Source: Catellatospora bangladeshensis (GTDB lineage: Bacteria > Actinomycetota > Actinomycetes > Mycobacteriales > Micromonosporaceae). Taken from it: a stretch of DNA of 64,000 bases. This document shows, one piece after another, positions 7,632-16,127 of this stretch; within the stretch, counting starts at the first letter, position 1; the number at the start of each line of letters is the position of its first letter. Where the stretch lies: the NCBI RefSeq assembly GCF_016862575.1, contig NZ_BONF01000034.1:62001-126000 (forward strand), written 5' to 3'. The notes beneath the pieces were generated by a model. The model was not told the origin of the DNA and ran no database searches. It saw only the letters and a list, made by a program, of their open reading frames with translations. The translations under genes and the position numbers were made by a program.

Positions 7632-8269
7632 GTTTCCTACTGGCGCGCCCGAGACGTTCTGCCGGAATTGTATCCATCAGCGGTGTTGGTGCAGCGCAAA
7701 ACAGGCACATGGGGCAGTGGCGGGCGGGTACCACGTTGTGCTATCGGGATTGATCAGTACAGCAGTTACAGCTCGCGGCCCGAACCCTCGCGCTCTGCCG
7801 TCAAACTTCATCGACAACCTGGTCCGACGGCGGGCCGTTGATGTCGTTTCCTGCGCTACTTCACACTCTGGACCGCCTGACCGAACCGGACGACGCGCAC
7901 GACTACAGAGCAGCTGATCACCGGCAAGGTCTGGTCACGCGCGCAGCTCACCCGCGTCACGGGCGCGCTCGGGGTTCGTCGACGCCGACCTATTGTCATC
8001 GAGGCTCGACTGAGTGACAGTGGACCGCTGCGCGATTAAGGCTGCGCCCTGGTTGCACGCAGTGGACCAGCGCCGTGTTCAAGAATGTCGCCTGGAGAAC
8101 TGCCGCTGGCGCTACGCGACCTTCACCGGGCTGCACGCCGCGGCAGACATCGCGCCGATCGGCTGTTTCCTGGCCGAAACCGTGTTCGACCGATGCAGCT
8201 ATAAGTGCTGGGCATTTGACGGACGCCGACCCAGCGCGCTCGCAGTTGACCCACCCCCAGACGCATAGC
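7632..8269. other. Non-coding or eroded stretch
   Basis: About 640 bases of intermediate GC with no convincing gene. Two short open stretches look vaguely protein-like on the plus strand: 7906-8037 (reads KVWSRAQLTRVTGALGVRRR) and 8014-8268 (84 codons, GTG-type start, two CxxxxC pairs near QECRLENCRW). Neither has a good ribosome site or a family I recognise. They may be tails of decayed genes belonging to the same scar as the broken gene at 6519-6963. Confidence 0.4.
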
Positions 8270-8302
8270 GAGGGCGGCTGCCCCGTGACGGCAGCCGCCC
8301 TC
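8270..8302 (-). terminator. Hairpin terminator of the M4 protease gene
   Basis: Perfect 13-bp stem GAGGGCGGCTGCC / GGCAGCCGCCCTC with a 7-base loop, starting 13 bases after the M4 stop codon. No long T-run follows, as is usual in high-GC actinomycetes. Confidence 0.8.
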
Positions 8303-8314
8303 TTCCCCCTTACC

Positions 8315-10675
8315 TCAGCAGGCGCCCTGGTCTGACCAGACCGCCCAGGACCCGGGCGCTCCCGGCTCGGCACCGGTCGACCACCAGGTCGCCTTCCACC
8401 GCCGCCCGTTGTGCGAGACGAGGTCGTCTGGCACATACGCGGTGGTGGAGCTCCATGCGGGCAGGCTGCCGCAGCCGCCACCACCGCCGGTCACGGTCAG
8501 AGTGAAGGTGGCGGTACGCGTCGCGGAGCTGCCCGCACCCGTCACCGTCAGCGTGTACGTCCCCGGCGCCGCGCTCGCCCCGACGGCGACCGACAGCGTC
8601 GCCCCGGCGCCCGAGGTCACCGACGACGGGCTGACCGACGCGGTCACCCCGGTCGGCGCGCCGGTCACCGACAGGTTCACCGTCTGCGCGCTGCCCGAGG
8701 TGGTCGTGGTGCCCACGCTCGCGCTGGTGGAGCCGCCGGCCGCGACGGTCGCGGAGGCCGGCGACAGCGACACGGCGAAGTCGTCGCCACCGGGCACGGT
8801 GGTGACCGTGACGGTGTACGTCGCCGTGTGCGTGGCGTTCGGCCCGGTGCCGGTGACGGTGACCGCCGCCGAGCCGGTCGCCGCCGAAGCGCTCGCGGTC
8901 AGCGTCAGCGTGCTGGACCCGCCGGAGGTGACCGACGACGGGCTGAAGCTGGCCGTCACCCCGGACGGCAGGCCGCTCGCGGTCAGGCTGACCGTCTGCG
9001 CGCTGCCGGAGGTGGTGGCGGTGCTGACGGTCGTGCTGACGCTGCTGCCGCGCTGCACCGTACCGCTGCCGGGGCTGACCGTCAGCGAGAAGTCGTTGCC
9101 CGGCGCAATGCTGCACTGGGCCTCACCGGACTGCGCGGGCACGCTGACCGCGTCCCAGGCCGCCTTCACCGTGCGGCACTCCGCCGACGACGCGCCGAAC
9201 AGGTTCACGGCCGCGCGCAGCGTCGCCGTGCGCACGTTGACGTAGCGCCAGCTCGACGTCTTCAGGTTGAGCGCGGCCATGTAGATCTGGCCCGCCTTCT
9301 GGATGCCGATGCCGGTGACCGTCGAGCCGTTGCAGGTCGGGCTGGCCGGGTTGCCGCCGCCCCCGGCCGAGCCGATCGCGGTCAGGTAGAACCAGTGGTT
9401 GTTCGGGCCGGCCGCGGCGTGCACCTCGGTGTTCGGGATGGCCGAGCTGTAGCAGTTCGGGTCGCCGAGCGCCTGCGGGTTGTACATGTTGCGGATCGGG
9501 CCCTGCCCGACGAGGTTGACCTCCTCGCCGACGAGGTAGTCCGGCGGGTCGTTGGGGTTGTTGGCGTACGCCTCGGTGAGCGCGCCGAAGATGTCGCCCG
9601 TGGACTCGTTGATGCCGCCGTTCTCGTTGCCGGATCCGGCGCCACCGGGGGTGGTCTGGAAGATCGCGTGGCCGTACTCGTGCGCGACGACGTCGATCGG
9701 GGTGGCCTGGCCGGTGCCCGCCTGGTTGCGGCCGAAGTTGGTGTAGCTGCCGTTCCAGTACGCGTTGACCTCGGCGAGGCCGACCCGGGCGGGGAAGCCG
9801 CCGCCGCTGCCGTTGATGCCGTTGCGGCCGAGCCAGGAGCTGAGCATGTCCCACTCGCGCTGCACGGCATAGAGCGCGTCGACGCAGGCGGTCTCCAGGT
9901 TCGTGCCGGAGCCGTTGCCCCAGTTGTCGTCGGTGCCGGTGTACGCGGCGCCGTTCTGGCCGCCGCAGCGGATGCCGGGCCGGGTGTTGTCGGTCATCGA
10001 CCAGGAGCTGCCGGAGCCGCTGGTGGTGATGCTGACCTGGCCGTTGTAGTAGCCGTTGCCGGTGCCCATGCGCACGTCGTCGCGCACGTCGAGCACGGCG
10101 GCCGTGTGCGCGTCGACGACGACGTGCAGGCGGCTGGGCGCACCGGCCTTGACGCCTTCGAGCACGACGGCGTACGCGAGCCGGTCGCCGCGCTCGCCCG
10201 CGTGCACGGCGAGCTGCGCCGGGGTGAGCTGCCGGACCTTGTCGAGCTGCTTGCGCGCGACGGTCTCGGCGCGCGCCGCGGTGATCTTCGGGGTGGTCGT
10301 GGTGAGGGTGACGCCGCGGCCGAGCGCGGAGGCGGTGTCGCGCACGGCGCCCTTGGCGTCGGTGACCACGACGGCGTCGCCGCCGAGCACGGGCAGGCCG
10401 CGGTAGGTGCGCTCGTAGGACACGTACTGGAAGCCACCCGAGCCGGACACGACGTCGCGGCGCAGGAAGGATTCGTCGGGGCCCTTGGCGAGGGCGTCGT
10501 AGCCGCTGTTCGCGGCGCGGTCGGCGGCGGCCGCCGCGAGCACGGCCGGGTCGGCGGCCGGGGCGGGTGCGGCGGCGGGACTGTCGATGGCGCCGGACAC
10601 GCCCGGGATCACCAGGGCGAGGCCCACGGCCGCGGCGGTGGCCGCGAGCGTGATCCGTATGCCGATGGACTTCAC
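8315..10675 (-). CDS. Secreted M4 (thermolysin-family) metalloprotease with C-terminal binding module
   Basis: 786 aa. Start set at GTG 10675 (AAGGAG nine bases upstream), which puts a signal peptide (KSIGIRITLAATAAAVGLALV) at the N-terminus; the longer open frame is not needed. Order: signal peptide, FTP/PepSY-type propeptide (about 50-190), catalytic domain (about 205-520) with zinc motif H332-E-Y-G-H336 and third ligand near Glu357 (GGINESTGD). Two repeated Ig-like/beta domains of about 85 residues follow (FSLTVSPGSGTV and FAVSLSPASATV). The C-terminal CBM5/12-like module is WSSTTAYVPDDLVSHNGRRW...WWSTGAEPG. It is an exported, self-processed neutral protease, probably held on polysaccharide. 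The neighbour S1 protease has the same tail. Confidence 0.95.
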   Translation of the reverse strand: MKSIGIRITLAATAAAVGLALVIPGVSGAIDSPAAAPAPAADPAVLAAAAADRAANSGYDALAKGPDESFLRRDVVSGSGGFQYVSYERTYRGLPVLGGDAVVVTDAKGAVRDTASALGRGVTLTTTTPKITAARAETVARKQLDKVRQLTPAQLAVHAGERGDRLAYAVVLEGVKAGAPSRLHVVVDAHTAAVLDVRDDVRMGTGNGYYNGQVSITTSGSGSSWSMTDNTRPGIRCGGQNGAAYTGTDDNWGNGSGTNLETACVDALYAVQREWDMLSSWLGRNGINGSGGGFPARVGLAEVNAYWNGSYTNFGRNQAGTGQATPIDVVAHEYGHAIFQTTPGGAGSGNENGGINESTGDIFGALTEAYANNPNDPPDYLVGEEVNLVGQGPIRNMYNPQALGDPNCYSSAIPNTEVHAAAGPNNHWFYLTAIGSAGGGGNPASPTCNGSTVTGIGIQKAGQIYMAALNLKTSSWRYVNVRTATLRAAVNLFGASSAECRTVKAAWDAVSVPAQSGEAQCSIAPGNDFSLTVSPGSGTVQRGSSVSTTVSTATTSGSAQTVSLTASGLPSGVTASFSPSSVTSGGSSTLTLTASASAATGSAAVTVTGTGPNATHTATYTVTVTTVPGGDDFAVSLSPASATVAAGGSTSASVGTTTTSGSAQTVNLSVTGAPTGVTASVSPSSVTSGAGATLSVAVGASAAPGTYTLTVTGAGSSATRTATFTLTVTGGGGGCGSLPAWSSTTAYVPDDLVSHNGRRWKATWWSTGAEPGAPGSWAVWSDQGAC

Positions 10676-10711
10676 GAGGACGGACTCCTTAGGAAGGGGT
10701 GTGCGGGGGGT

Positions 10712-10748
10712 GGTGGCCTGGGCGTTTCTCCAGGACGCCCAGGCCACC
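10712..10748 (-). terminator. Hairpin terminator between the S1 and M4 protease genes
   Basis: Perfect 14-bp stem GGTGGCCTGGGCGT / ACGCCCAGGCCACC with a 9-base loop, 20 bases after the S1 protease stop and 37 bases before the M4 start. It suggests the two proteases are separate transcripts or that M4 is expressed by partial readthrough. Confidence 0.75.
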
Positions 10749-10767
10749 TGATGGGGAGGAACGCTTG

Positions 10768-12120
10768 CTAGCAGGAGCCCTTGTCGGCCCAGACGGCCCA
10801 GGACCCGGCCGCGCCGGGCTCGGCGCCGGTGGACCACCAGGTGGCCTCGTAGCGGCGGCCGTTGTAGGAGACGGTCGCGCCGGGCGCGTACGCCGTGGTG
10901 GCGCTCCAACCGGGCAGCCCGCCGCAGCCCGGCGGCGGGCCGGTCGGGCCCGCGGTCGGGGTGGGGCCGGTGCTCGGCGGGGTGCCGCCGCTGACGGTCA
11001 GGGTCAGGCCGTAGGTCTGCAGGATCTCGTTGACCGGCTGGAAGTAGGTGGTGCCGCCGGAGCTGCAGTTGCCCGAGCCGCCCGAGGTGACACCCTGCGC
11101 CTGGTCACCGGCGATGAGCGAGCCGCCGGAGTCGCCGGGCTCGGCGCAGACGTTGGTCCGGATCAGACCGGACACGGTGCCCTGGGAGTAGGTCACCGAG
11201 CTGTTGAGAGCGTTGATGGTGCCGCAGTGCCAGCCCGTGGTCGAGCCCGAGCGGCACACCGACGCGCCGACCCCGGCCGCCTGCGAACCGGCCACGGGCA
11301 CCGTGCCCGAGTAGCGGTTGACCAGCGCGCGGGGCGTGTTCCCGGCGGCGGTGCGGACCCAGGCGTAGTCGTTGCCCGGGAAGCTGGACCCGGCGAAGCT
11401 GCCGCTGGGCTGGGTGGTGCTCGCGCCGGTGCTGCCGCAGTGCCCGGCGGTGACGAAGCCGCCGGTGACCGCGAAGCCGACCGAGCAGCGGGTGCCGCTG
11501 CCGATGTAGTACGCGTTGCCGCCGATGATGTCGATCAGCGGGCGCGGCTGCTCGGTGCTGACCTCGTAGCGCACGCTCGCGGCGTCGAGGCCGGCGGCGG
11601 CGGCCCAGGTGCGGGCCGCGTCGAGGGCGCCGTCGTGGTACATGACGACGACCTTGTTGGTGCGCACGTCCGGGTACCAGCCGGGCACCTGCTTGGGCGC
11701 GGCGGCGGCGCGGCGGTCGAGGCGGGCGGCCGCCGCGGCGAGCCCGGCCTCGCTGCGCTCGACGACGACCGGGACAGCACCGGCGGCCCGGACCCGGGCG
11801 CTGTCGGCGCGGCGGGTCACCGCGACGGTGAGCTGGGAGGCGTCGGTGTTGAGGTACGCGCCGCCGAAGCCGTCGCCGAGGACCCGGCGCAGGCCGTCCT
11901 CGGTGCGGGCGAACGCGGCCTCGCGGCCGAGCCGGGACAGCGCCTGCTCCGGGCTGACGCCCAGGGTGCGGGCGAGCTCGGCGACCATGCCGCGGTCGGC
12001 GTGCACGGGTGCGGCAGCGGGGGCGGTGCTGCCGGCCATCGCGGTCGGCGCGACGAGCAGGGCCGCGGCAAGCCCTGTCGCGGCAAGCACGGTAGTGATC
12101 AAAGTGGATCTGTTGGCCAT
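10768..12120 (-). CDS. Secreted S1 (alpha-lytic/streptogrisin-type) serine protease with binding module
   Basis: 450 aa. A signal peptide (about 1-29) is followed by an alpha-lytic-type propeptide (40-200). The mature chymotrypsin-like domain starts near DIIGGNAYYIGSG, with triad His227 (TAGHCG), Asp251 (GNDYAWV) and Ser331 (EPGDSGGSL), and Cys pairs for disulfides. A Pro/Thr/Gly linker leads to a CBM5/12-like module (WSATTAYAPGATVSYNGRRY...WWSTGAEPGAAGSW). Streptogrisins are exported with a propeptide that folds then releases the protease. The module matches that of the M4 protease almost residue for residue in its second half. The upstream spacer to the divergent methyltransferase gene contains a palindrome. 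Confidence 0.95.
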   Translation of the reverse strand: MANRSTLITTVLAATGLAAALLVAPTAMAGSTAPAAAPVHADRGMVAELARTLGVSPEQALSRLGREAAFARTEDGLRRVLGDGFGGAYLNTDASQLTVAVTRRADSARVRAAGAVPVVVERSEAGLAAAAARLDRRAAAAPKQVPGWYPDVRTNKVVVMYHDGALDAARTWAAAAGLDAASVRYEVSTEQPRPLIDIIGGNAYYIGSGTRCSVGFAVTGGFVTAGHCGSTGASTTQPSGSFAGSSFPGNDYAWVRTAAGNTPRALVNRYSGTVPVAGSQAAGVGASVCRSGSTTGWHCGTINALNSSVTYSQGTVSGLIRTNVCAEPGDSGGSLIAGDQAQGVTSGGSGNCSSGGTTYFQPVNEILQTYGLTLTVSGGTPPSTGPTPTAGPTGPPPGCGGLPGWSATTAYAPGATVSYNGRRYEATWWSTGAEPGAAGSWAVWADKGSC

Positions 12121-12174
12121 GCCTGGAATCTAGGAAGACCACTGTTAACTTTGTACTATCGAATAGCTCATATT

Positions 12175-12191
12175 GTTTACGGTAAGTAAAC
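12175..12191. promoter_or_regulatory. Palindrome in the divergent S1 protease/methyltransferase spacer
   Basis: GTTTAC-GGTAA-GTAAAC, a perfect 6-bp inverted repeat with a 5-base centre, in a short AT-rich spacer 55 bases upstream of the protease start. Candidate operator; no dedicated regulator gene is adjacent. Confidence 0.4.
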
Positions 12192-12230
12192 CGGTGGACA
12201 GCCCTGACCTGCGCATCGATGATCGCGAGC

Positions 12231-12983
12231 ATGCGACATGAGGACGTATGGGACGCCGAGGCCGCGCAGCGCTACGACACCCCGGGCACCGGCATGTTCG
12301 CGCCCGAGGTGCTGGAGCCCACCGTGGACCGCCTGGCCGCGCTGGCCGGTGACGGTGCCGCGCTGGAGTTCGCCGTCGGCACCGGGCGGGTGGCCCTCCC
12401 GCTGGCCGCGCGTGGCGTGCCCGTCTCCGGCATCGAGCTGTGCCAGCCGATGATCGAGCAGCTCCGCACCAAAGCGGACGAGACGGCGCTGCCCGTGGTG
12501 CACGGCGACATGGCCACCGCCGTCGCACCGGGCCGGTTCACCCTGGTCTACCTCGTCTACAACGGGATCTCGAACCTGCTCACCCAGGCCGAGCAGGTCG
12601 CCTGCTTCCGCAACGCCGCCCGCCACCTGGTCCCCGGCGGCCGATTCGTGATCGAGCTGTGGGTGCCCGACCTGCGCCGCCTGCCCCCGGGCCAGCCCGG
12701 CATGATCTTCGGCAGCGAGCCCGGGTACATCGGGCTGGACACGTACGACGTGCTGCGACAGCAGGTCGTGTCGCACCACTTCCGGTTCAGCGAGGGCCGC
12801 CAGGCCCGCGTGTTCCGCAGCCCGCACCGCTACGTCTGGCCGGCCGAGCTGGACCTGATGGCGCAGCTCGCCGGGTTCGAGCTGGAGTCACGGCACGCCG
12901 ACTGGGCCGGGACGCCGTTCACCGCCGACTCGCGCGACCATGTCTCGGTGTACCGCCTCTCGCAGGCTGTCACAGGCGGCTGA
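12231..12983 (+). CDS. Class I SAM-dependent methyltransferase
   Basis: 250 aa from ATG 12231 (MRHEDVWDAEAAQRYD); an ATG at 12219 adds four residues and cannot be excluded because neither has a clear ribosome site. Motif I appears as ALEFAVGTGRVALPLAARG (about 44-62), then a SAM-binding acidic strand VSGIELCQPMI, a motif-II-like HGDM, and a post-I LVPGGRFVIELW segment near 140. This is the standard Methyltransf_25/11 fold; the substrate is unknown. It is followed after 12 bases by a RibD-type reductase, so the two may be co-transcribed. Confidence 0.85.
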   Translation: MRHEDVWDAEAAQRYDTPGTGMFAPEVLEPTVDRLAALAGDGAALEFAVGTGRVALPLAARGVPVSGIELCQPMIEQLRTKADETALPVVHGDMATAVAPGRFTLVYLVYNGISNLLTQAEQVACFRNAARHLVPGGRFVIELWVPDLRRLPPGQPGMIFGSEPGYIGLDTYDVLRQQVVSHHFRFSEGRQARVFRSPHRYVWPAELDLMAQLAGFELESRHADWAGTPFTADSRDHVSVYRLSQAVTGG

Positions 12984-12995
12984 CATCATTCTGGG

Positions 12996-13562
12996 ATGGG
13001 CAAGCTGATCTATTCCATGATCACGTCGCTTGACGGTTTCGTCAGCGACCGCGACGGCAACTTCGGCTGGGGCGCGCCGGAGCCCGAGACGCACGCCTTC
13101 ATCAACGAACGCGCCCGCGCCTTCGGCACCTACCTGGTCGGACGCAAGATGTACGAGGTCATGTCGTACTGGGAGACCGCCGACGCCGAGCCGGACCAGC
13201 CGCCGCACATCCTGGAGTACGCGAAGATCTGGCAGGCCGTCGACAAGATCGTGTACTCGACCACGCTCGCCGAGCCGTCCACCCGGCGCACCCGGATCGA
13301 GCGGACCTTCGACCCGGACGCGGTGCGCGCGCTCAAGGCCGAGTCCGACCGCGATCTCACCATCGACGGCCCGACCCTCGCCGCGCAGGCGATCCGCGCC
13401 GGGCTGGTCGACGAGTACCAGCTGTTCGTCGGCCCGGCGATCGTCGGCGGCGGCAACCCCTTCTTCCCCGCCGACGTCCGTGCCGAGCTGGACCTGCTGG
13501 AGGAGCGCAGGTTCGCCAACGACGTGCTGTTCCTGAGGTACGCCGCCAAGCACGGAGGTTGA
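12996..13562 (+). CDS. RibD-C/dihydrofolate-reductase-like protein
   Basis: 188 aa. The start of the fold is KLIYSMITSLDGFVSDRDG, followed by YLVGRKMYEVM (near 45), DLTIDGPTLAAQAIRAGLVDE (near 120) and the conserved GPAIVGGGNPFF close to the end. These are the marks of RibD C-terminal domain proteins (YyaP/YwjB type), which bind NADPH; most stand-alone members have no proven substrate. It starts 12 bases after the methyltransferase stop and ends at a strong bidirectional terminator. Confidence 0.9.
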   Translation: MGKLIYSMITSLDGFVSDRDGNFGWGAPEPETHAFINERARAFGTYLVGRKMYEVMSYWETADAEPDQPPHILEYAKIWQAVDKIVYSTTLAEPSTRRTRIERTFDPDAVRALKAESDRDLTIDGPTLAAQAIRAGLVDEYQLFVGPAIVGGGNPFFPADVRAELDLLEERRFANDVLFLRYAAKHGG

Positions 13563-13566
13563 CCAC

Positions 13567-13602
13567 CTCATCCGGTGCCGGCGGCTGCCCGCGCCGGATG
13601 AG
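13567..13602. terminator. Bidirectional terminator hairpin
   Basis: Perfect 9-bp stem CTCATCCGG / CCGGATGAG enclosing a GC-rich inner hairpin, between the convergent RibD-like gene (ends 13562) and the small Cys-rich gene (ends 13603). Confidence 0.8.
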
Positions 13603-13800
13603 CTAGAGGTTGTCGATCCAACCCGGTCCCGAGGGGCAATGAACGCATGCATCGAGCCGGCAGGCGTCGATGAGGCCACGGTGGCGCTCGTCGGTCCCCG
13701 GGCAGTCCGGTTCGGCACACGTACCGGTGTCGTCCTCGTGCACCAGCACGGTCCCCTCGCACCGCACCGGGATCGGCGTTCCATCGGCCATTCGTCCCAT
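13603..13800 (-). CDS. Small Cys-rich hypothetical protein
   Basis: 65 aa starting at ATG 13800. Five cysteines are present: Cys14, then CAEPDCPG (a CxxxxC) and CRLDACVHCPSG (Cx4CxxC), which suggests a small metal-binding knuckle. No signal peptide. The preceding bases include AAGGAG near the start. It stands alone between a terminator and the upstream of the RCC1 gene. Function unknown; treated as real because the composition is protein-like and similar small proteins are common in actinomycetes. Confidence 0.55.
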   Translation of the reverse strand: MGRMADGTPIPVRCEGTVLVHEDDTGTCAEPDCPGTDERHRGLIDACRLDACVHCPSGPGWIDNL

Positions 13801-13921
13801 TGAACGGCTCCTTCCCGCCGGATGCGCTGATCATCCCAGACGCGAGTGGTGCCCACCGCGACGAAGCCCTCGACTGCGCGACGCGCCATCGGCGGGCCGC
13901 CTACTGCCCCGACGCCCACCG

Positions 13922-15955
13922 TCAGGCGGGCGGGACGACCACGCTCCAGCCGATGGCACGGGCCGAGGCGACGCTGCTGGTCGCGGTCACTCCGGGCCAC
14001 GTTCCAGCGGCCACGCCGCCGCTGTCGCCCGCGACGGTGGACAGCAGCCCGCCGCCGCTGCCGGTGGTCGAGGTGCGCGGGGTGACCGTGCCGGGCACGG
14101 TCCACGACCCGGTCGAGCTGAGCTTCTGCACCCAGTAGCTGACCACCGTCGAGCCGCCCGCGGCCACGGCCACCGCCGCGGTCGGGTGCGTGGTCTTGGT
14201 GGCCGTGTCCTCCAGCGACCCGGTGACGGTGACCGGACCGGCGCCGGAGTACGCGACCAGCACCAGGCTGGCCTTGGTGAAGGCGTCGAGCGTGGTGCTC
14301 ACCGCCGACCCGGCCGTCCCGGCGGCCGCGGTGCGGGTGAACACCCAGGACCGCAGGTCGGTGCCGTCGCTGCGGGTGCCGAGCAGGGTCCACCCGGCCG
14401 GGGTGGTGGTGGTCGCGGCGCGGTTGCCGGACAGGAACAGCACCAGCGTGTCCCCCGCCTGCACGCTCGCGGGCACGGTCACCGTCGGGGTCATCGTGTT
14501 GGCGTCGCTGCCCACCGCCGCCCGGAAGGCCACGTTGCCGGTCGGCGGCGTCGCCGTGACGGTGACCGTGCGGGTCAGGCTGCCGGTGAGCCCGTCGTCG
14601 TCGGTCACGGTGAGCGTCACCGGGTAGCTGCCCGCCGCGTCGTAGGTGTGCGAGGTGCTCGCGCTGCTGCCCGTGGCGCCGTCGCCGAACGTCCAGGCGT
14701 ATCCCGTCACGACACCGTCCGGGTCGGACGAGCCGCTGCCGTTGAACGTGCAGGCCAGCGCGGTGCAGGAGAAGCTGAACGCGGCGGTGGGCTCCTGGTC
14801 CGGCGGAGGCGGCCCGTTCGGGACCAGCACCGCCGAGTACGCCTGGCCGCCGCCTCCCGCCACGGTCACCCCGGTCAGGCCGGTCGCGGTGACCGCGCGG
14901 GTCCGGCTGGTGGTGGTGCCGTCGCCGAGCTGGCCGCTGGCGTTGTAGCCCCACGTCATGACGGTGCCGTTCGCCATCGCGGCGATGCCGTGGTCACGTC
15001 CGGACGCGATGGACACCGCGGAGGTCACCCCGATGACGGAGACCGGCCGGGTGCGGTCGGTGGTGGTGCCGTCGCCCAGCTCGGAGCGGTAGTTGCGGCC
15101 CCAGGACAGCACCTGCCCGTCGGCGCGCAGCGCGTAAGAATGGTGCGCGCCGCCGATGACCTCGGTGATCCCCGACGCGATGATCTGGACGGGTGACGTC
15201 CGGTCGGTGAGGGTGCCGTCGCCGACCTGGCCGTACTCGTTCCAGCCCCAGGCCCACAGCGAGCCGTCGGACAGTTTCGCCAGGCCGTGGTTGCGGCCGC
15301 CCGCGATCGACTCGACGCCGGTCAGCGAACCCACCCGGACCGGAGTGCTGCGGTTGGTCGTGGTGCCGTCGCCGAGCGCGCCGGTGTCGTTGAGGCCCCA
15401 GGCCGCCGCCCAGCCGTTGGCGCGGATGGCGTAGCTCATGTCCCGCCCGGCGGCGATGCGCACCGCGTCGGTCAGGCCCGACACCAGCACCGGCGAGCGC
15501 CGGTTGGTGGTGGACCCGTCGCCGAGCTGGCCGGTGGTGTTCAGGCCCCACGTGTAGACGGCGCCCGAGGCGGTGCGGGCCAGGGAGTGGTCGTGGCCGG
15601 ACGCGACCTCGACGATGACGGGCAGGCCCGGCACGATCACGGGCGTGGACCGGTTGGTCAGGTCGCCGAGGCCGAGCTGCCCGAACGCGTTGCCTCCCCA
15701 GGTCCACACCCGGCCGGACGCGTCGAGCGCGACGACGTGGTCCCGTCCCCCGGCGAGCTGCACGAGGTCGGTGACGGCGGTGACCGGGCCGGCCGTGAGC
15801 CGCGACGTGGTGGTGCCGTTGCCGAGCTGGCCGAGGCTGTTGCCGCCCCAGGTGTACGCGGTGTAGGTGACGTCGGCGGCGTCGGCCGCCGTGGCGGCGG
15901 GCAACCCGACCGCGACCAGCACCCCGACCAGCACCGCACCCAGCTGTCTACGCAT
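13922..15955 (-). CDS. Secreted RCC1-repeat beta-propeller protein with PKD domain
   Basis: 677 aa from ATG 15955 (MRRQLGAVLVG, GGGAG upstream); 12 extra residues in the open frame are dropped because the signal peptide then starts cleanly. After the signal peptide (1-27) come seven RCC1 repeats of about 50 residues, each with a core like YTWGGNSLGQLGNGTTTSR, enough for a full seven-bladed propeller. A PKD domain follows (about 400-480; SSDPDGVVTGYAWTFGDG), then a roughly 200-residue beta-rich domain (AFRAAVGSDANTMTPTVTV...). It is probably exported and used for surface adhesion or ligand binding. No enzyme motif. It is a lone gene. Confidence 0.92.
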   Translation of the reverse strand: MRRQLGAVLVGVLVAVGLPAATAADAADVTYTAYTWGGNSLGQLGNGTTTSRLTAGPVTAVTDLVQLAGGRDHVVALDASGRVWTWGGNAFGQLGLGDLTNRSTPVIVPGLPVIVEVASGHDHSLARTASGAVYTWGLNTTGQLGDGSTTNRRSPVLVSGLTDAVRIAAGRDMSYAIRANGWAAAWGLNDTGALGDGTTTNRSTPVRVGSLTGVESIAGGRNHGLAKLSDGSLWAWGWNEYGQVGDGTLTDRTSPVQIIASGITEVIGGAHHSYALRADGQVLSWGRNYRSELGDGTTTDRTRPVSVIGVTSAVSIASGRDHGIAAMANGTVMTWGYNASGQLGDGTTTSRTRAVTATGLTGVTVAGGGGQAYSAVLVPNGPPPPDQEPTAAFSFSCTALACTFNGSGSSDPDGVVTGYAWTFGDGATGSSASTSHTYDAAGSYPVTLTVTDDDGLTGSLTRTVTVTATPPTGNVAFRAAVGSDANTMTPTVTVPASVQAGDTLVLFLSGNRAATTTTPAGWTLLGTRSDGTDLRSWVFTRTAAAGTAGSAVSTTLDAFTKASLVLVAYSGAGPVTVTGSLEDTATKTTHPTAAVAVAAGGSTVVSYWVQKLSSTGSWTVPGTVTPRTSTTGSGGGLLSTVAGDSGGVAAGTWPGVTATSSVASARAIGWSVVVPPA

Positions 15956-16127
15956 GCACGACTCCCGCCCCATAGGTCTGCGCGAATGCAATCACGCGCG
16001 GGCGGCCGGGCGGCAGCGTCGGTTCAGGTGGTCTTTTCGTCCGTGCATCCGGGACGGTCGCGTCGTCGGGCCGACCCGGAACGAGCGATCCGGTCCACTC
16101 CGGATGGACCGGACCGCCCGGCGGCGC

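Noticed and set aside
8014-8268. 84-codon plus-strand frame with paired cysteines
   Set aside because: No ribosome site or recognised family; noted as possible decay product only.
6223-8269. Insertion sequence or transposase remnant
   Set aside because: No transposase motif, terminal repeats or target duplications were found, although the stretch is clearly scarred.
8411-10771. 786-codon open frame on the plus strand
   Set aside because: It is antisense to the M4 protease gene, whose frame carries the catalytic motifs; Arg-rich composition is typical of a high-GC shadow.
13922-15955. Regular repeats that might be a CRISPR-like array
   Set aside because: They are about 150-base coding repeats of an RCC1 propeller, not direct repeats with unique spacers.
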